DNA from: Saccharopolyspora indica
GTDB lineage: Bacteria; Actinomycetota; Actinomycetes; Mycobacteriales; Pseudonocardiaceae
DNA: 64,000 bases
Direction: 5' to 3'
Assembly: GCF_027853965.1 (NCBI RefSeq)
Contig: NZ_JAQGLB010000001.1
Coordinates: 62,001 to 126,000 of the forward strand
Below are positions 50,324 through 59,544 of the stretch, piece by piece. Within the stretch, counting starts at the first letter, position 1. The number at the start of each line of letters is the position of its first letter. The notes below the pieces were generated by a model. It did not search any database and had not been told where the DNA came from. It saw nothing but the letters and a program-made list of their open reading frames with translations. Position numbers and translations under genes: made by a program.

Positions 50324-51348
50324 AGCGATCCTCCAGCGCGATTCGTGCGGACGATGAGGTAGATCAGGTAGGGGGCGCCGAGCGCACCGGTGACGACGCC
50401 GACGGGGTAGCGGGCGCCGAGCAGGAACTGGCCGCTGAAGTCCGCCACCAGCACCAGCAGCGCTCCGACCAGCGCGGCGGGCACCAGCAGCGAACCGCTC
50501 GGCCCGACGAGCCGGGCGGCGATCGGGCCTGCGAGGAACGCGACGAAGGCGATCGGGCCGGTGGCCGCCGTGGCGAACGAGATCAGCCCGACCGCGCAGA
50601 CGATCACCACCACCCTGGTCAGGTCGAGGCGCACGCCGAGCGCGGCGGCGGCGTCGTCGCCGAGCTGCATGGTGGCGAGGCGGCGGGTCTGGGCCAGCAG
50701 CAGCGGCCCGAGCACGAGCAGGGCGCACAGGACGGGCACCACGTCGGACCAGGCGACGCCGTTGAGGCTGCCGGTCAGCCACCGCAGCGCCTGCTGGAGA
50801 TCCCACTCGCCCGCTCTGCTGAGCACCCAGCTGATCGCGCTGTCCAGCACCGCGGCGATGCCGATGCCGACCAGGATCAGCCGTGTCCCGGCGACGCCGC
50901 CGCGGTAGGACAGCAGGTAGATGAGCAGTGCGACGCCGAGCCCGCCTGCGATGGCGAACACCTCGACGGCCGCACCGGACAGCGACAGCGTGACGATCGC
51001 GAACGCGGCGGCGGCGCTGGCGCCCGCGCTGACGCCGATCAGGTCGGGGCTGGCCAGCGGGTTGCGCAGCATGGTCTGGAAGGTCACGCCGCCGAGACCG
51101 AAGCAGCATCCGGCCAGCGCCGCCAGCACGGTGCGCGGCAACCGCAGCCGCCCGACGGTGAACGACGCTCCCGGCACCCGCTCGCCGAGGATCACGGCGA
51201 GCACGTCTCCCGGCGGGTAGAACCGCTGGCCGACCATGAGCGACACCGAGGCGGCCACCAGGACCAGCGCGGTGAGCACCGCGATCACGGTCCGCCTGCG
51301 GCGGGACTGCGCGATCCTGGTGCGGGCTACGAGTTCGACGGTGTTCAC
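50320..51348 (-). CDS. iron-siderophore ABC transporter permease (FecCD family), second subunit
   Basis: 342 aa with about ten TM helices. FecCD landmarks are RLPRTVLAALAGCCFGLGGVTFQTMLRNPLASPDLIGVSAGA split over residues 70-110 and the ATPase-coupling region near 230 (GDDAAAALGVRL). GTG overlaps the stop of the first permease. Confidence 0.92.
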   Translation of the reverse strand: MNTVELVARTRIAQSRRRRTVIAVLTALVLVAASVSLMVGQRFYPPGDVLAVILGERVPGASFTVGRLRLPRTVLAALAGCCFGLGGVTFQTMLRNPLASPDLIGVSAGASAAAAFAIVTLSLSGAAVEVFAIAGGLGVALLIYLLSYRGGVAGTRLILVGIGIAAVLDSAISWVLSRAGEWDLQQALRWLTGSLNGVAWSDVVPVLCALLVLGPLLLAQTRRLATMQLGDDAAAALGVRLDLTRVVVIVCAVGLISFATAATGPIAFVAFLAGPIAARLVGPSGSLLVPAALVGALLVLVADFSGQFLLGARYPVGVVTGALGAPYLIYLIVRTNRAGGSL

Positions 51349-52376
51349 AGGGCTCGGACCTTCTGCCGGCGGACGATCCAGATGAAGAACGGTGCCCCGA
51401 CCAGGGCGGTGATGATGCCGACGTCGATCTCCTCCGGCCGGGCCACCAGGCGGCCGACGACGTCGGCGACCGTCAGCAGCACCGCGCCGCCCAGCGCGGA
51501 GAACGGCAGCAGCCAGCGGTGGTCGACGCCGATCAGCAGCCGGCACAGGTGCGGGATGACCAGGCCGACGAAGGCGATCGGGCCCGCCGCCGCGGTCGCC
51601 GCGCCGCAGAGCACGACGGCGCCGAGCGAGGAGAGGGCGCGGATCAGCGCGACGCGCTCGCCGAGCCCGGCGGCCAGGTCGTCGCCCAGCGCGAGGGAGT
51701 TCAGGCCGCGCGCGGTGAGCAGGCAGATCACCAGGCCTACCAGCAGGAACGGCAGCACTTGCCCGATCCGGTCGAAGGACGCACCGCCGACGCCGCCGAC
51801 CTGCCAGGACCGGAAGGTCGATGCGACGTCGTTGCGGGCCAGCACGACCGCGTTGATCAGCGCGGCCAGCGCCGCCGAGGTCACCGCACCGGCGAGCGCG
51901 AGCTTGAGCGGCGTGGGCCCGCCGTGCCCGAGCGAGCCGACGGTGTAGACGAACACCGCGGCGACGGCCGCCCCGAGAATGGCGACCCAGACGTGCGAAG
52001 CGGCGCTGACCAGTCCGAACGAGACCATGCCGGTGGCGATCGCCAGCGAAGCGCCCAGGTTCACGCCCAGGATCCCCGGATCGGCGAGCGGGTTGCGCGT
52101 CACTCCCTGCATGACCGCCCCGGCGATGCCGAGCGCCGCACCGACGAGCGCCGCCAGCACGGTTCGCGGAACGCGTTGCGCGACAGCGGCTTGCGCCAGC
52201 GTCCGGTCCGCGCCGCCCACCCCGGCCAGCACGTCGGCGGCGGTGACTCCGCGCGCACCGATGACCACCGACGCGATCGCGGCGACGAGCAGGGCCGCCA
52301 GCACGACGAGCAACCAGGCGAACCGCAGGCGGGTGGAGCGCGCCGTGCCGCTCGCCCGGTCGGTCGCCGCGGTCAT
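51345..52376 (-). CDS. iron-siderophore ABC transporter permease (FecCD family), first subunit
   Basis: 343 aa, about ten TM helices, with QRVPRTVLAALVGAALGIAG and GVTRNPLADPGILGVNLGAS near 70-105 and GLVIPHLCRLLIGVDHRWLLP near 270. ATG overlaps the binding-protein stop. Forms the heterodimeric channel with the following permease. Confidence 0.92.
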   Translation of the reverse strand: MTAATDRASGTARSTRLRFAWLLVVLAALLVAAIASVVIGARGVTAADVLAGVGGADRTLAQAAVAQRVPRTVLAALVGAALGIAGAVMQGVTRNPLADPGILGVNLGASLAIATGMVSFGLVSAASHVWVAILGAAVAAVFVYTVGSLGHGGPTPLKLALAGAVTSAALAALINAVVLARNDVASTFRSWQVGGVGGASFDRIGQVLPFLLVGLVICLLTARGLNSLALGDDLAAGLGERVALIRALSSLGAVVLCGAATAAAGPIAFVGLVIPHLCRLLIGVDHRWLLPFSALGGAVLLTVADVVGRLVARPEEIDVGIITALVGAPFFIWIVRRQKVRAL

Positions 52377-53410
52377 TCGACCCGGTCAGCGGCCGCCGCG
52401 AGCTTGCTCGCGTACTCGTCGAGCACCCACGGCACCGACATCGGCGTCGGGTTGGCGGCGGTGCCCGCGGGCGAGCTGCCGGGCAGCATGACGACCGAAC
52501 CGCTGGCCACGGCGCGCATCTTGGACAGCAGCGGGTCGGCGGCCAGCGTGCGGCCGACCTCCTCGTCGCCGTAGCCGACGACGATGTCCACGTCGTCGAA
52601 GACGTCGATCTGCTCGGCGCTCTGCCTGCCGGTGAACTTGTCGGTGCCCGCCGACGCCGCCGCGATGCTGCCCGGGGTGCGCATGCCGAGGTCCTCGAAG
52701 AACCGGGTGCGGGTGTCGTGCGCGGTGTAGTAGCCGATCTGGCTCAGGTCCGTGGTGTCGAAGTGCGTCATGAACATCGTGGTCTTCGACCGCAGCTGCG
52801 GGTACTTCGCCTTGACGGCGTCGATCTGGCCCTCGATGTCGCCGATCAGCCGCGCACCGTCGGCGGACCTCCCGATCGCCTTGCTGCTCAACGTGATGCT
52901 GTCGCGCCAGGAGGTGGCCCACGCCGTCTCGGGGTAGGCGACGACCGGGGCGATCTCGCTGAGCGTGGTGTACTCCTCCTTCGTCAGCCCGGAGTACGGC
53001 GCGAGGATCACGTCCGGCCGGGTGTCGGAGACCGCTTCGAAGTCGATGCCGTCGGTCTCGTCGAACAGCACCGGCGGCGGGGCGTTCAGCTCGGCGAGCT
53101 TGGCCTCGACCCACGGCAGCAGCCCATCGCCGTCGTCGTCGCCGAAGTTGGCCTTCGCCATCCCGACGGGCACGATGCCCAGCGCCAACGGCACTTCGTG
53201 GTTGGCCCAGGCCACCGTCGCGATCCGCTCCGGCTTCGCCTCGATCGTGGTGGCGCCGAAGGCGTGGTCGATCGTGACGGGGAAGGCGTCGCCGCCGGCC
53301 GGGTCCGGGGCGGTGCTGCCGGTGTCGTTCCCGCTCGTGGACGAACAGGCGCTGAGCGCCAGCGCGGCGATGACCGCGGTGGCGGCTGCCCGCAGGAGAC
53401 GTGGACGCAT
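52373..53410 (-). CDS. iron-siderophore ABC transporter substrate-binding lipoprotein
   Basis: 345-aa cluster A-II (FhuD/FepB) binding protein; lipobox LALSAC with Cys22. RIATVAWANHEVPLALGIVPVGM near 60 and DVILAPYSGLTKEEYTTL near 130 are typical. It takes up a ferric siderophore outside the membrane; which one is unknown. First gene of the operon, with an iron box upstream. ATG 53410 puts the signal peptide at the right length. Confidence 0.9.
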   Translation of the reverse strand: MRPRLLRAAATAVIAALALSACSSTSGNDTGSTAPDPAGGDAFPVTIDHAFGATTIEAKPERIATVAWANHEVPLALGIVPVGMAKANFGDDDGDGLLPWVEAKLAELNAPPPVLFDETDGIDFEAVSDTRPDVILAPYSGLTKEEYTTLSEIAPVVAYPETAWATSWRDSITLSSKAIGRSADGARLIGDIEGQIDAVKAKYPQLRSKTTMFMTHFDTTDLSQIGYYTAHDTRTRFFEDLGMRTPGSIAAASAGTDKFTGRQSAEQIDVFDDVDIVVGYGDEEVGRTLAADPLLSKMRAVASGSVVMLPGSSPAGTAANPTPMSVPWVLDEYASKLAAAADRVE

Positions 53411-53472
53411 GCGGAGAATCCCTTCCTTCGAGAGCCCGGAACCGCAGGTCAGAAGCACACCGGCCCGCGTTG

Positions 53473-53491
53473 TGTGCTTAGGCTAACCTAA
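53473..53491. promoter_or_regulatory. IdeR/DmdR1 iron box
   Basis: The core TTAGGCTAACCTAA matches the 19-bp DtxR-family consensus at 16 of 19 positions by my alignment. It lies 63 bases before the binding-protein start, so ferrous-bound IdeR should shut off siderophore uptake. Confidence 0.88.
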
Positions 53492-53658
53492 ATCGGAGCG
53501 CGATTGTGCATTCCGGCGAACCGGACGCTGTGATCTGCGTCCGGTGCGGTGGTCCGAGGGAACAGTCCTCTGTGGACTCGAAGGGGGTGCGGCGGAGCGC
53601 GCGCGGAATTCCCCGGGGAGGAAGAACCTCCTCCCACTCTCAACGTATAGCGCACCCC

Positions 53659-53678
53659 GGGGCTTGCGGCAAGACCCC
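53659..53678. promoter_or_regulatory. rifamycin-associated element (RAE)
   Basis: GGGGCTTGCGGCAAGACCCC agrees with the conserved RAE inverted repeat found before rifamycin-inactivation genes and needed for rifamycin induction. It is 131 bases before rph. Confidence 0.9.
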
Positions 53679-53808
53679 GGGTGTGCTGCAGAATCTCCCG
53701 CCGAGGCCACGACCTGCGGAAATCGCGGGTTCGCGGTACTACTGGCCGGAACGCGACCTGGGAACGGCCCGGCTCGCCGACGGCCGCCTACTCGTACAGG
53801 AGAAAGCA

Positions 53809-56436
53809 GTGGTTGATACCGCAAGCGGTGCGGCGATGTCGTCGGGCGGTTGCGTGCTGGACCTCCAGGAGATCGATCGGAGCCAGCTCGCCGTCGTCGG
53901 GGGCAAGGCCGCGCACCTGGGGGAGCTTTCGCGGATCGACGGCATCGACGTGCCGCCCGGTTACTGCGTGACCGCGGACGCCTTCCGGCGGGTCGTGGCC
54001 GAAGCGCCGTCGCTCGAAGACGAGCTGGATCAGCTGTCGCACCTGGACCCGGAGGACCGGGGCGCGATCGGTGCGCTCAGCGCGGAGATCCGCGACGCCG
54101 TCGCGGCGATCCCCGTTCCCGCGGAACTGGCGGAAGCGCTCACCCGCCCGCTGGCCCGGCTCGGCGAGGACGCCGCCTACGCCGTCCGGTCCAGTGCGAC
54201 GGCCGAAGACCTGCCGACGGCCTCGTTCGCAGGCCAGCAGGACACCTACCTCAACGTCGTGGGAACCGCGGCGGTCCTGGAGCGCATCAGGGCGTGCTGG
54301 GCCTCGCTGTTCACCGACCGGGCCGTGATCTACCGGCTGCGCAACGGTTTCGACCACCGCAAGGTGCAGATGGCCGTGGTCGTGCAGCGGATGGTCGCAC
54401 CGCAGGTCTCCGGCATCATGTTCACCGCCGACCCGGTTTCGTCGAACCGCAAGATCACCAGCGTGGAGGCCGGTTTCGGGCTCGGCGAGGCGCTGGTGTC
54501 CGGTCTGGTGAACCCGGACGTCTTCAAGGTGCGCGACGGCGAGGTCGTCGACAAGACCATCGCCGCCAAGGCGCTGGCCATCCGCGCGGTGCCGGGCGGC
54601 GGGACGCGGCAGCAACCGGTCGAACCGGACGAGCAGGAACGGCCGACGCTGACCGACGCGCAGGTGGTCGCGCTCGCGCGGCTGGGCAGGCGGATCGAGG
54701 CGCACTTCGGCGCCCCGCAGGACATCGAGTGGTGCTCGGCGGGCGGTGGCTTCCAGATCCTGCAGGCCAGACCGGTCACCACGCTGTTCCCCGTTCCCGA
54801 AACCGGGGACGCCGACCGGCACGTCTACGTCTCCGTCGGCCACCAGCAGATGATGACCGACGCGATGAAACAGCTGGGCCTGTCGGTCTGGCAGCTGACC
54901 ACGCCGCGGCCCATGGCCGAGGCCGGCGGGCGGCTGTTCGTCGACGTCACCGCGAACCTGGCCGCACCGGCCAGCCGCGACGGGCTCTTGGACGCCTTGG
55001 GCAAGTCCGACCCGCTGATCAGGGATGCGCTGCAGTCCGTCCTCGACCGCGAGGACTTCGCGCTGCCGCCGGCGGAGGAGAACACCGACGGCCCGCCGGT
55101 GTGGGAAACACCGGCGTCGGTGGAGGCCGATCCGGCGATCGTCGAGGAGCTCATCGCGCGCAGCGAGGAATCCCTGGCCGTCCTCGACCGCGACATCCGG
55201 GCGAAGTCCGGAGTGGACCTGTTCGACTTCGTCCTGGAGGACCTCCGGGAGCGCAAGCGGCTGTTCGACCCCAAGGGCCTCCAGGTGATCATGACGGCGA
55301 TGAACGCCTCGTGGTGGCTCAACGAGAAGATGCACGAGTGGCTGGGGGAGGAGAACGCCGCCGACGTGCTCACGCAGTCCGCCCCGGGCAACATCACCTC
55401 GGAGATGGGGCTGGCGCTGCTGGACGTCGCGGACGTGATCCGCCGGCACCCGGAGGTGGTGGCCTTCCTGCGCGAGGTCGACGGCGACGACTTCCTCGAC
55501 GAGCTGCCCGAACTCGCGGGCGGGCGCGAGGCGCAGGAGGCGATCCAGGGCTACCTCGACGAGTACGGCGTGCGCTGCGCCGGGGAGATCGACATCACGC
55601 GACCCCGGTGGAGCGAGCGCCCGAGCATCCTGGTGCCCGTGATCCTGGGCCACGTGGAGAACTTCGAGCCCGGGGTCGGCAAGCGGCGCTTCGAGAAGGG
55701 CCTGCAGGAGGCGTGGCAGAAGGAGCAGGAGCTGCTGGAGCGCGTGCGGGCCCTGCCGGACGGCGAGCAGAAGGCCGCCGAGACCAAGTCGATGATCGAC
55801 CGGCTGCGGACCTTCATCGGCTACCGGGAGCACCCCAAGTTCGTCATGATCTGCCGCTACTCCCACTACAAGCGGGCGATGCTGGCGGAGGCCGATCGCC
55901 TCGTGGCGGCCGGTGTGCTCCACGACCGCGAGGACATCTTCCACCTCAGGTTCGAGGAGCTCCGCGAGGTCGTGCGCACCGGCGAGGTCGATTACCGGCT
56001 CATCCGCGAGCGCGCGGAGGCCTTCGACGGGTACCGGGCGCTCATGCCGCCCCGGGTGCTGACCTCCGACGGCGAGGCCGTCACCGGCTCCTACCGGCGC
56101 CGGGACGTGCCCACCGGTGCGCTCGTCGGGCTCCCGGTGTCCACGGGGATCGTGGAGGGGCGCGCCCGCGTCGTCCTGGACATGGCCGAGGCCGATCTCG
56201 AATCCGGCGACATCCTGGTCACCACCAGCACCGATCCCAGCTGGTCGCCGGTGTTCGTCACGATCGGCGGCCTGGTGACGGTGGTCGGCGGGCTGATGAC
56301 CCACGGCGCGGTGGTCGCGCGTGAGTACGGGCTGCCCGCGGTGGTCGGGGTGGAGCACGCCACCCGGCTGATCCGGGACGGGCAGCGCATCCGCGTGAAC
56401 GGCACCAGCGGGTACGTGGAAGTCCTGTCCGGCTGA
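53809..56436 (+). CDS. rph: rifamycin phosphotransferase
   Basis: 875 aa, close to characterised Rph enzymes. ATP-grasp domain about 1-325 (VVGGKAAHLGELSRI at 28-42, RSSATAEDLPTASFAGQQDTYLNV split near 125-148), rifamycin-binding helical domain about 326-770, and the swivelling His domain with MTHGAVVAREYGLPAVVG holding catalytic His832. Rph moves the beta-phosphate of ATP to a rifamycin hydroxyl, inactivating it. PEP synthase is a relative, but the RAE upstream settles the call. GTG with AGGAGA upstream; longer in-frame starts lie inside the RAE region. Confidence 0.92.
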   Translation: MVDTASGAAMSSGGCVLDLQEIDRSQLAVVGGKAAHLGELSRIDGIDVPPGYCVTADAFRRVVAEAPSLEDELDQLSHLDPEDRGAIGALSAEIRDAVAAIPVPAELAEALTRPLARLGEDAAYAVRSSATAEDLPTASFAGQQDTYLNVVGTAAVLERIRACWASLFTDRAVIYRLRNGFDHRKVQMAVVVQRMVAPQVSGIMFTADPVSSNRKITSVEAGFGLGEALVSGLVNPDVFKVRDGEVVDKTIAAKALAIRAVPGGGTRQQPVEPDEQERPTLTDAQVVALARLGRRIEAHFGAPQDIEWCSAGGGFQILQARPVTTLFPVPETGDADRHVYVSVGHQQMMTDAMKQLGLSVWQLTTPRPMAEAGGRLFVDVTANLAAPASRDGLLDALGKSDPLIRDALQSVLDREDFALPPAEENTDGPPVWETPASVEADPAIVEELIARSEESLAVLDRDIRAKSGVDLFDFVLEDLRERKRLFDPKGLQVIMTAMNASWWLNEKMHEWLGEENAADVLTQSAPGNITSEMGLALLDVADVIRRHPEVVAFLREVDGDDFLDELPELAGGREAQEAIQGYLDEYGVRCAGEIDITRPRWSERPSILVPVILGHVENFEPGVGKRRFEKGLQEAWQKEQELLERVRALPDGEQKAAETKSMIDRLRTFIGYREHPKFVMICRYSHYKRAMLAEADRLVAAGVLHDREDIFHLRFEELREVVRTGEVDYRLIRERAEAFDGYRALMPPRVLTSDGEAVTGSYRRRDVPTGALVGLPVSTGIVEGRARVVLDMAEADLESGDILVTTSTDPSWSPVFVTIGGLVTVVGGLMTHGAVVAREYGLPAVVGVEHATRLIRDGQRIRVNGTSGYVEVLSG

Positions 56437-56468
56437 ATCGCAGCCCGGGACCCGGGGAAGCGGCGACC

Positions 56469-57401
56469 TCAACGTGCCCAGCCGGGCAGCCACACGTCGC
56501 GGTCGCGTCGGGCTTGGTGACCGGCTCGGAGGTGGTCGAGCAGGTCGGCGAGTGCGGGGTGGGCGTTGGTCTCGCGCCAGATCACGAAGAGCGGGTAGGC
56601 AGGCGTGGGGCCGACGATCGGGATCCGGCGCAGGTCGTAGCTCTCCGGCCAGAGGAATCTCGTTCCTTCGCCGATGAACGTCGCGAGTCGGTCGGACTCG
56701 GCGATCTCGGCGAGCAGCGCTTCGTACCCGAAGCTCGGTCCGACGGCATCGACGGTGAGCCCGAAGGCCTGAGCGAGGTCCTGGTAGAAGCCGATCGGTT
56801 CGGCGTCGACCATGCCGGGCATCCAGATCGGGTGTGCGACGAGATCTTCAGGGCTCAGGCGCTCGGCGTTCGCGAGCGGGTGGCGCGGGCCCACCAGGAC
56901 GTGGATCCCGTCGTCGATCACGCGCTCCGCGCTGAGTCCACCGGGAACCTCCCGGTGGGTGTCCCGCAAGGATCTGAAGGTGGCATCGATGGTTCCGGTG
57001 GCGACTTCGGCCAGCGCGGCGTCAGCGGTCGAGTTGACCAGGGTCACGACGTCGAGCTCGATGTCCGGGTGCTGCTGGTGGAAGGCGTGCAGGGCGGTGC
57101 CGGGCGCCACTCTGCGGCTGACCACGTCAACGCGCAGCGCTCGACGACCGGGAGTGACCGCGGAGATCGCTCGTTCGGCGACGCGAAGGAGTTCCCGCGC
57201 ATGCGGCAGGAAGGCCTGCCCGTCGACGGTCAGGGTGACGCCGCGCGGTGTGCGGCTGAACAGCCGGACTCCGAGTTGCCGCTCGAGGGTCGCGATCCGT
57301 TTCGAGGCCGCCTGCTGGGTGATGTCGAGCTCGTCAGCGGCTGCCTGGAACTGGCCGTGCTGCGCGATGGAATCGAAAGTGCGTACCGCGACTAGGTCCA
57401 C
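56469..57401 (-). CDS. LysR family transcriptional regulator
   Basis: 310 aa. HTH at about 15-45 (GQFQAAADELDITQQAASKRI) and an effector-binding domain from about 88. GTG start without a clear ribosome site, possibly leaderless. It is divergent from an MFS exporter, and two ACAAC-N5-GTTGT repeats lie between them. Confidence 0.9.
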   Translation of the reverse strand: MDLVAVRTFDSIAQHGQFQAAADELDITQQAASKRIATLERQLGVRLFSRTPRGVTLTVDGQAFLPHARELLRVAERAISAVTPGRRALRVDVVSRRVAPGTALHAFHQQHPDIELDVVTLVNSTADAALAEVATGTIDATFRSLRDTHREVPGGLSAERVIDDGIHVLVGPRHPLANAERLSPEDLVAHPIWMPGMVDAEPIGFYQDLAQAFGLTVDAVGPSFGYEALLAEIAESDRLATFIGEGTRFLWPESYDLRRIPIVGPTPAYPLFVIWRETNAHPALADLLDHLRAGHQARRDRDVWLPGWAR

Positions 57402-57420
57402 GGTCGTGAACCGTAGCTGA

Positions 57421-57435
57421 ACAACTGCTGGTTGT
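57421..57435. promoter_or_regulatory. ACAAC-N5-GTTGT repeat, copy 1
   Basis: ACAAC-TGCTG-GTTGT, 20 bases upstream of the LysR start. Confidence 0.5.
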
Positions 57436-57493
57436 GGCGCGCCGTCGCCACGGTTGTTGGCCCGCAGCGAGCATCGCCGAGAAGCTCGTCGCG

Positions 57494-57512
57494 GAACAAC
57501 GCGGGGTTGTTC
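57494..57512. promoter_or_regulatory. ACAAC-N5-GTTGT repeat, copy 2 (extended)
   Basis: GAACAAC-GCGGG-GTTGTTC, 7-bp arms, 27 bases before the MFS start. The same core and spacing as copy 1. Confidence 0.55.
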
Positions 57513-57538
57513 GCGAAAGAGAGCGGAGTTCAGCGGAA

Positions 57539-58828
57539 ATGGGACAGCGACGCGCCTCCTTGGGGCGTGAGTTCGGGTTTCTGTGGGGCGCCCACGCGGT
57601 CAGCTCGCTCGGCACCGGGTTGGCGTTCGGTGCCTTCTCGATCGTCGCGATCACCGTGCTGGAGGCGACCGCGGAGCAGGTGTCGATGCTGGCGGGCGCC
57701 GGGTTGGTGGTCGGAGCCGTGCTGGCGGTCCCCCTCGGACCGTGGCTGGAGACGCGCGCGAAACGGCCGGTCATGGTGGCCTTGGGGTTGATCCGGTTCG
57801 CGGTCCTGGCGTCGATTCCAGCGGCACACCTGCTCGGGGCGCTGACCTTCGCGCACCTGCTCCTGGTGTCGATCGTCACCGCGGCGGCGAAGATCGCCTT
57901 CGGGGCGGCCAGTGGCGCGTACCTGCGGAGCATCGTGCGGCCCGACCAGCTCGTGGCGGCGAACAGCCGCTTCGAATCGGTCACCTGGTCGACCACCGTC
58001 GTCGGGCCACCGGCCGGCGGAGTGCTGATCGGGTTGTTCGGGCCCGTCGTCACCGTCGCCGTCGACGCGGTCAGCTACCTCCTCTCGGCGCTCGGCATCG
58101 CAGCGATTGCGACGCCCGAGGAATCCGCGACACCCTGCTCGCGGAGTCGTCGATGGACTGACCTGTTCGAAGGCTGGCGGTACATCCTCTCCGTTCCCAG
58201 CCTGCGGGCCCTGCTCTTCAACTCGTTGCTCGTCAACGGCCTGATCATGGCCGCCGAACCTCCACTGGCAGCGCTCATGCTCGGTCACCTCGGGTTCTCG
58301 GCCTGGGAGTACGGGCTCGCGTTCGCGATCCCGTGTATCGGCGGCTTTCTCGGGGCGCGTTTTGCCCCGGCAGTGGTTGCCCGATTCGGTGAGTGCTGGG
58401 CGCTGCGCGTGATGGGGACGCTGCGGGCGTGCTGGCCGCTCGGCCTCGCGTTCGTCCAGCCGGGCTGGATCGGGCTCGCGACCGTCGTCGTCACCGAGAC
58501 CGGGTTGATCGTCTGTTGCGCGCTGTTCAACCCGGTGCTCGCCGCACACCGGCTCAAGCGCACCGACCCCGCGCTGCAGGCCCGGGTTCTCACCGCCTGG
58601 TCGATCAGCAGCGCGATGAGCATCGCCGCCTTCACCTTGCTCTGGGGAGCCGTCGCCCATCTGCTCGGCGCGCGCGGAGCTATCGCACTGGCGGGGATCC
58701 TGATGCTCGCCACGCCGCTCCTCCTGACGCGTCGCGTCCTCCGGCTCGACATCCCGGTGGCGGGAGGCACTTCGCGAGAGCCGGTCGGCGCGCGAGCTCC
58801 TAGGAGCCCGAATCGACAACGTCGCTGA
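57539..58828 (+). CDS. MFS exporter (MFS_3/EntS-like)
   Basis: 429 aa, about 12 TM helices. FLWGAHAVSSLGTGLAFGAFSIVAI near residue 12 and ETRAKRPVMVALGLIRF near 65 match the MFS_3 family (enterobactin exporter EntS and macrolide-efflux-like proteins). Start ATG 57539 comes directly before TM1; an upstream ATG-less extension to 57434 would be repeat DNA. Probably regulated by the divergent LysR protein. Confidence 0.85.
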   Translation: MGQRRASLGREFGFLWGAHAVSSLGTGLAFGAFSIVAITVLEATAEQVSMLAGAGLVVGAVLAVPLGPWLETRAKRPVMVALGLIRFAVLASIPAAHLLGALTFAHLLLVSIVTAAAKIAFGAASGAYLRSIVRPDQLVAANSRFESVTWSTTVVGPPAGGVLIGLFGPVVTVAVDAVSYLLSALGIAAIATPEESATPCSRSRRWTDLFEGWRYILSVPSLRALLFNSLLVNGLIMAAEPPLAALMLGHLGFSAWEYGLAFAIPCIGGFLGARFAPAVVARFGECWALRVMGTLRACWPLGLAFVQPGWIGLATVVVTETGLIVCCALFNPVLAAHRLKRTDPALQARVLTAWSISSAMSIAAFTLLWGAVAHLLGARGAIALAGILMLATPLLLTRRVLRLDIPVAGGTSREPVGARAPRSPNRQRR

Positions 58829-58894
58829 GGACTGCCGCACACGCGGCATCGCCCGCACTACCTTCTGCGCGTGGGACGGCCGCCGGTTCGGGAC

Positions 58895-59437
58895 CTAGTC
58901 GTTCGAGGCCGGTTTCCACTCGTCGACGAGGAGTCCGAACAGGATCTCGTCCATGAACTCGCCCAGCACCCAGGCCGAGGAGCGCGTCACGCCCTCGCGG
59001 GTGAAGCCGTTGCGCTCGGCGGCGCGCTGCATCGCGACGTTGTCCGACAACGTCTCGATCTGCAGCCGGTTCAGGCCGCGCTGGGCGAAGCCGTAGTGGC
59101 ACAGCACCGCGACCACGTCGGTGCCGTAGCCCTTGCCGCGGGCGGTGGGCAGCAGACCCATGCCGATGTGCGCGAAACGGCTGTGGGTGTCGATGCCCCA
59201 CAGCGTCGCGGTGCCGACCAGCTCCTCGCTGTCCAGGGCCACCACGGAGAAGTGGACCAGGTCCTCCTTCTTGTCGTCCACCACGAACGGCGAGTGCTCG
59301 CTCGGGGCCGCGATCGGCCGCCACGGGCCGACCGCGGCCCGCGAGGAGTTGACCACGTCTTCTTGCAGACCGGCGTGCAGGATCGGGATGTCGTCCGCGC
59401 GCCGGGCCCTGAGCAGGACCTTGTTTCCCCTGAGCAT
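58895..59437 (-). CDS. GNAT family N-acetyltransferase
   Basis: 180 aa of the RimJ/RimL-like type. Acetyl-CoA loop GMGLLPTARGKGYGTDVVAVL is near residues 92-112 and RLQIETLSDNVAMQRAAERNGF near 123-144. Acetylates an amine on a small molecule or protein N-terminus; substrate unknown. AGGAAA precedes the ATG. Confidence 0.92.
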   Translation of the reverse strand: MLRGNKVLLRARRADDIPILHAGLQEDVVNSSRAAVGPWRPIAAPSEHSPFVVDDKKEDLVHFSVVALDSEELVGTATLWGIDTHSRFAHIGMGLLPTARGKGYGTDVVAVLCHYGFAQRGLNRLQIETLSDNVAMQRAAERNGFTREGVTRSSAWVLGEFMDEILFGLLVDEWKPASND

Positions 59438-59544
59438 GCGAGTTTCCTACCCGATCGGAGCAGTCGGTGGCAAACGGTTTGCGTGATCGCCACGGACTGC
59501 GACGTCCCAGGCGGGCCGGCCCGCGAGCCGGCCCGCCTGTCCGG

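Larger units (their letters stand above)
53411..53808. other. 398-bp divergent promoter region, siderophore operon and rph
   Basis: No gene. Holds the iron box (53473-53491), a GGAGG-AAGAA-CCTCC hairpin (about 53617-53632) and the RAE (53659-53678). Confidence 0.7.

Noticed and set aside
53506-53808. 101-codon N-terminal extension of rph
   Set aside because: It would translate through the RAE promoter element; GTG 53809 has AGGAGA at good spacing and starts where known Rph proteins start.
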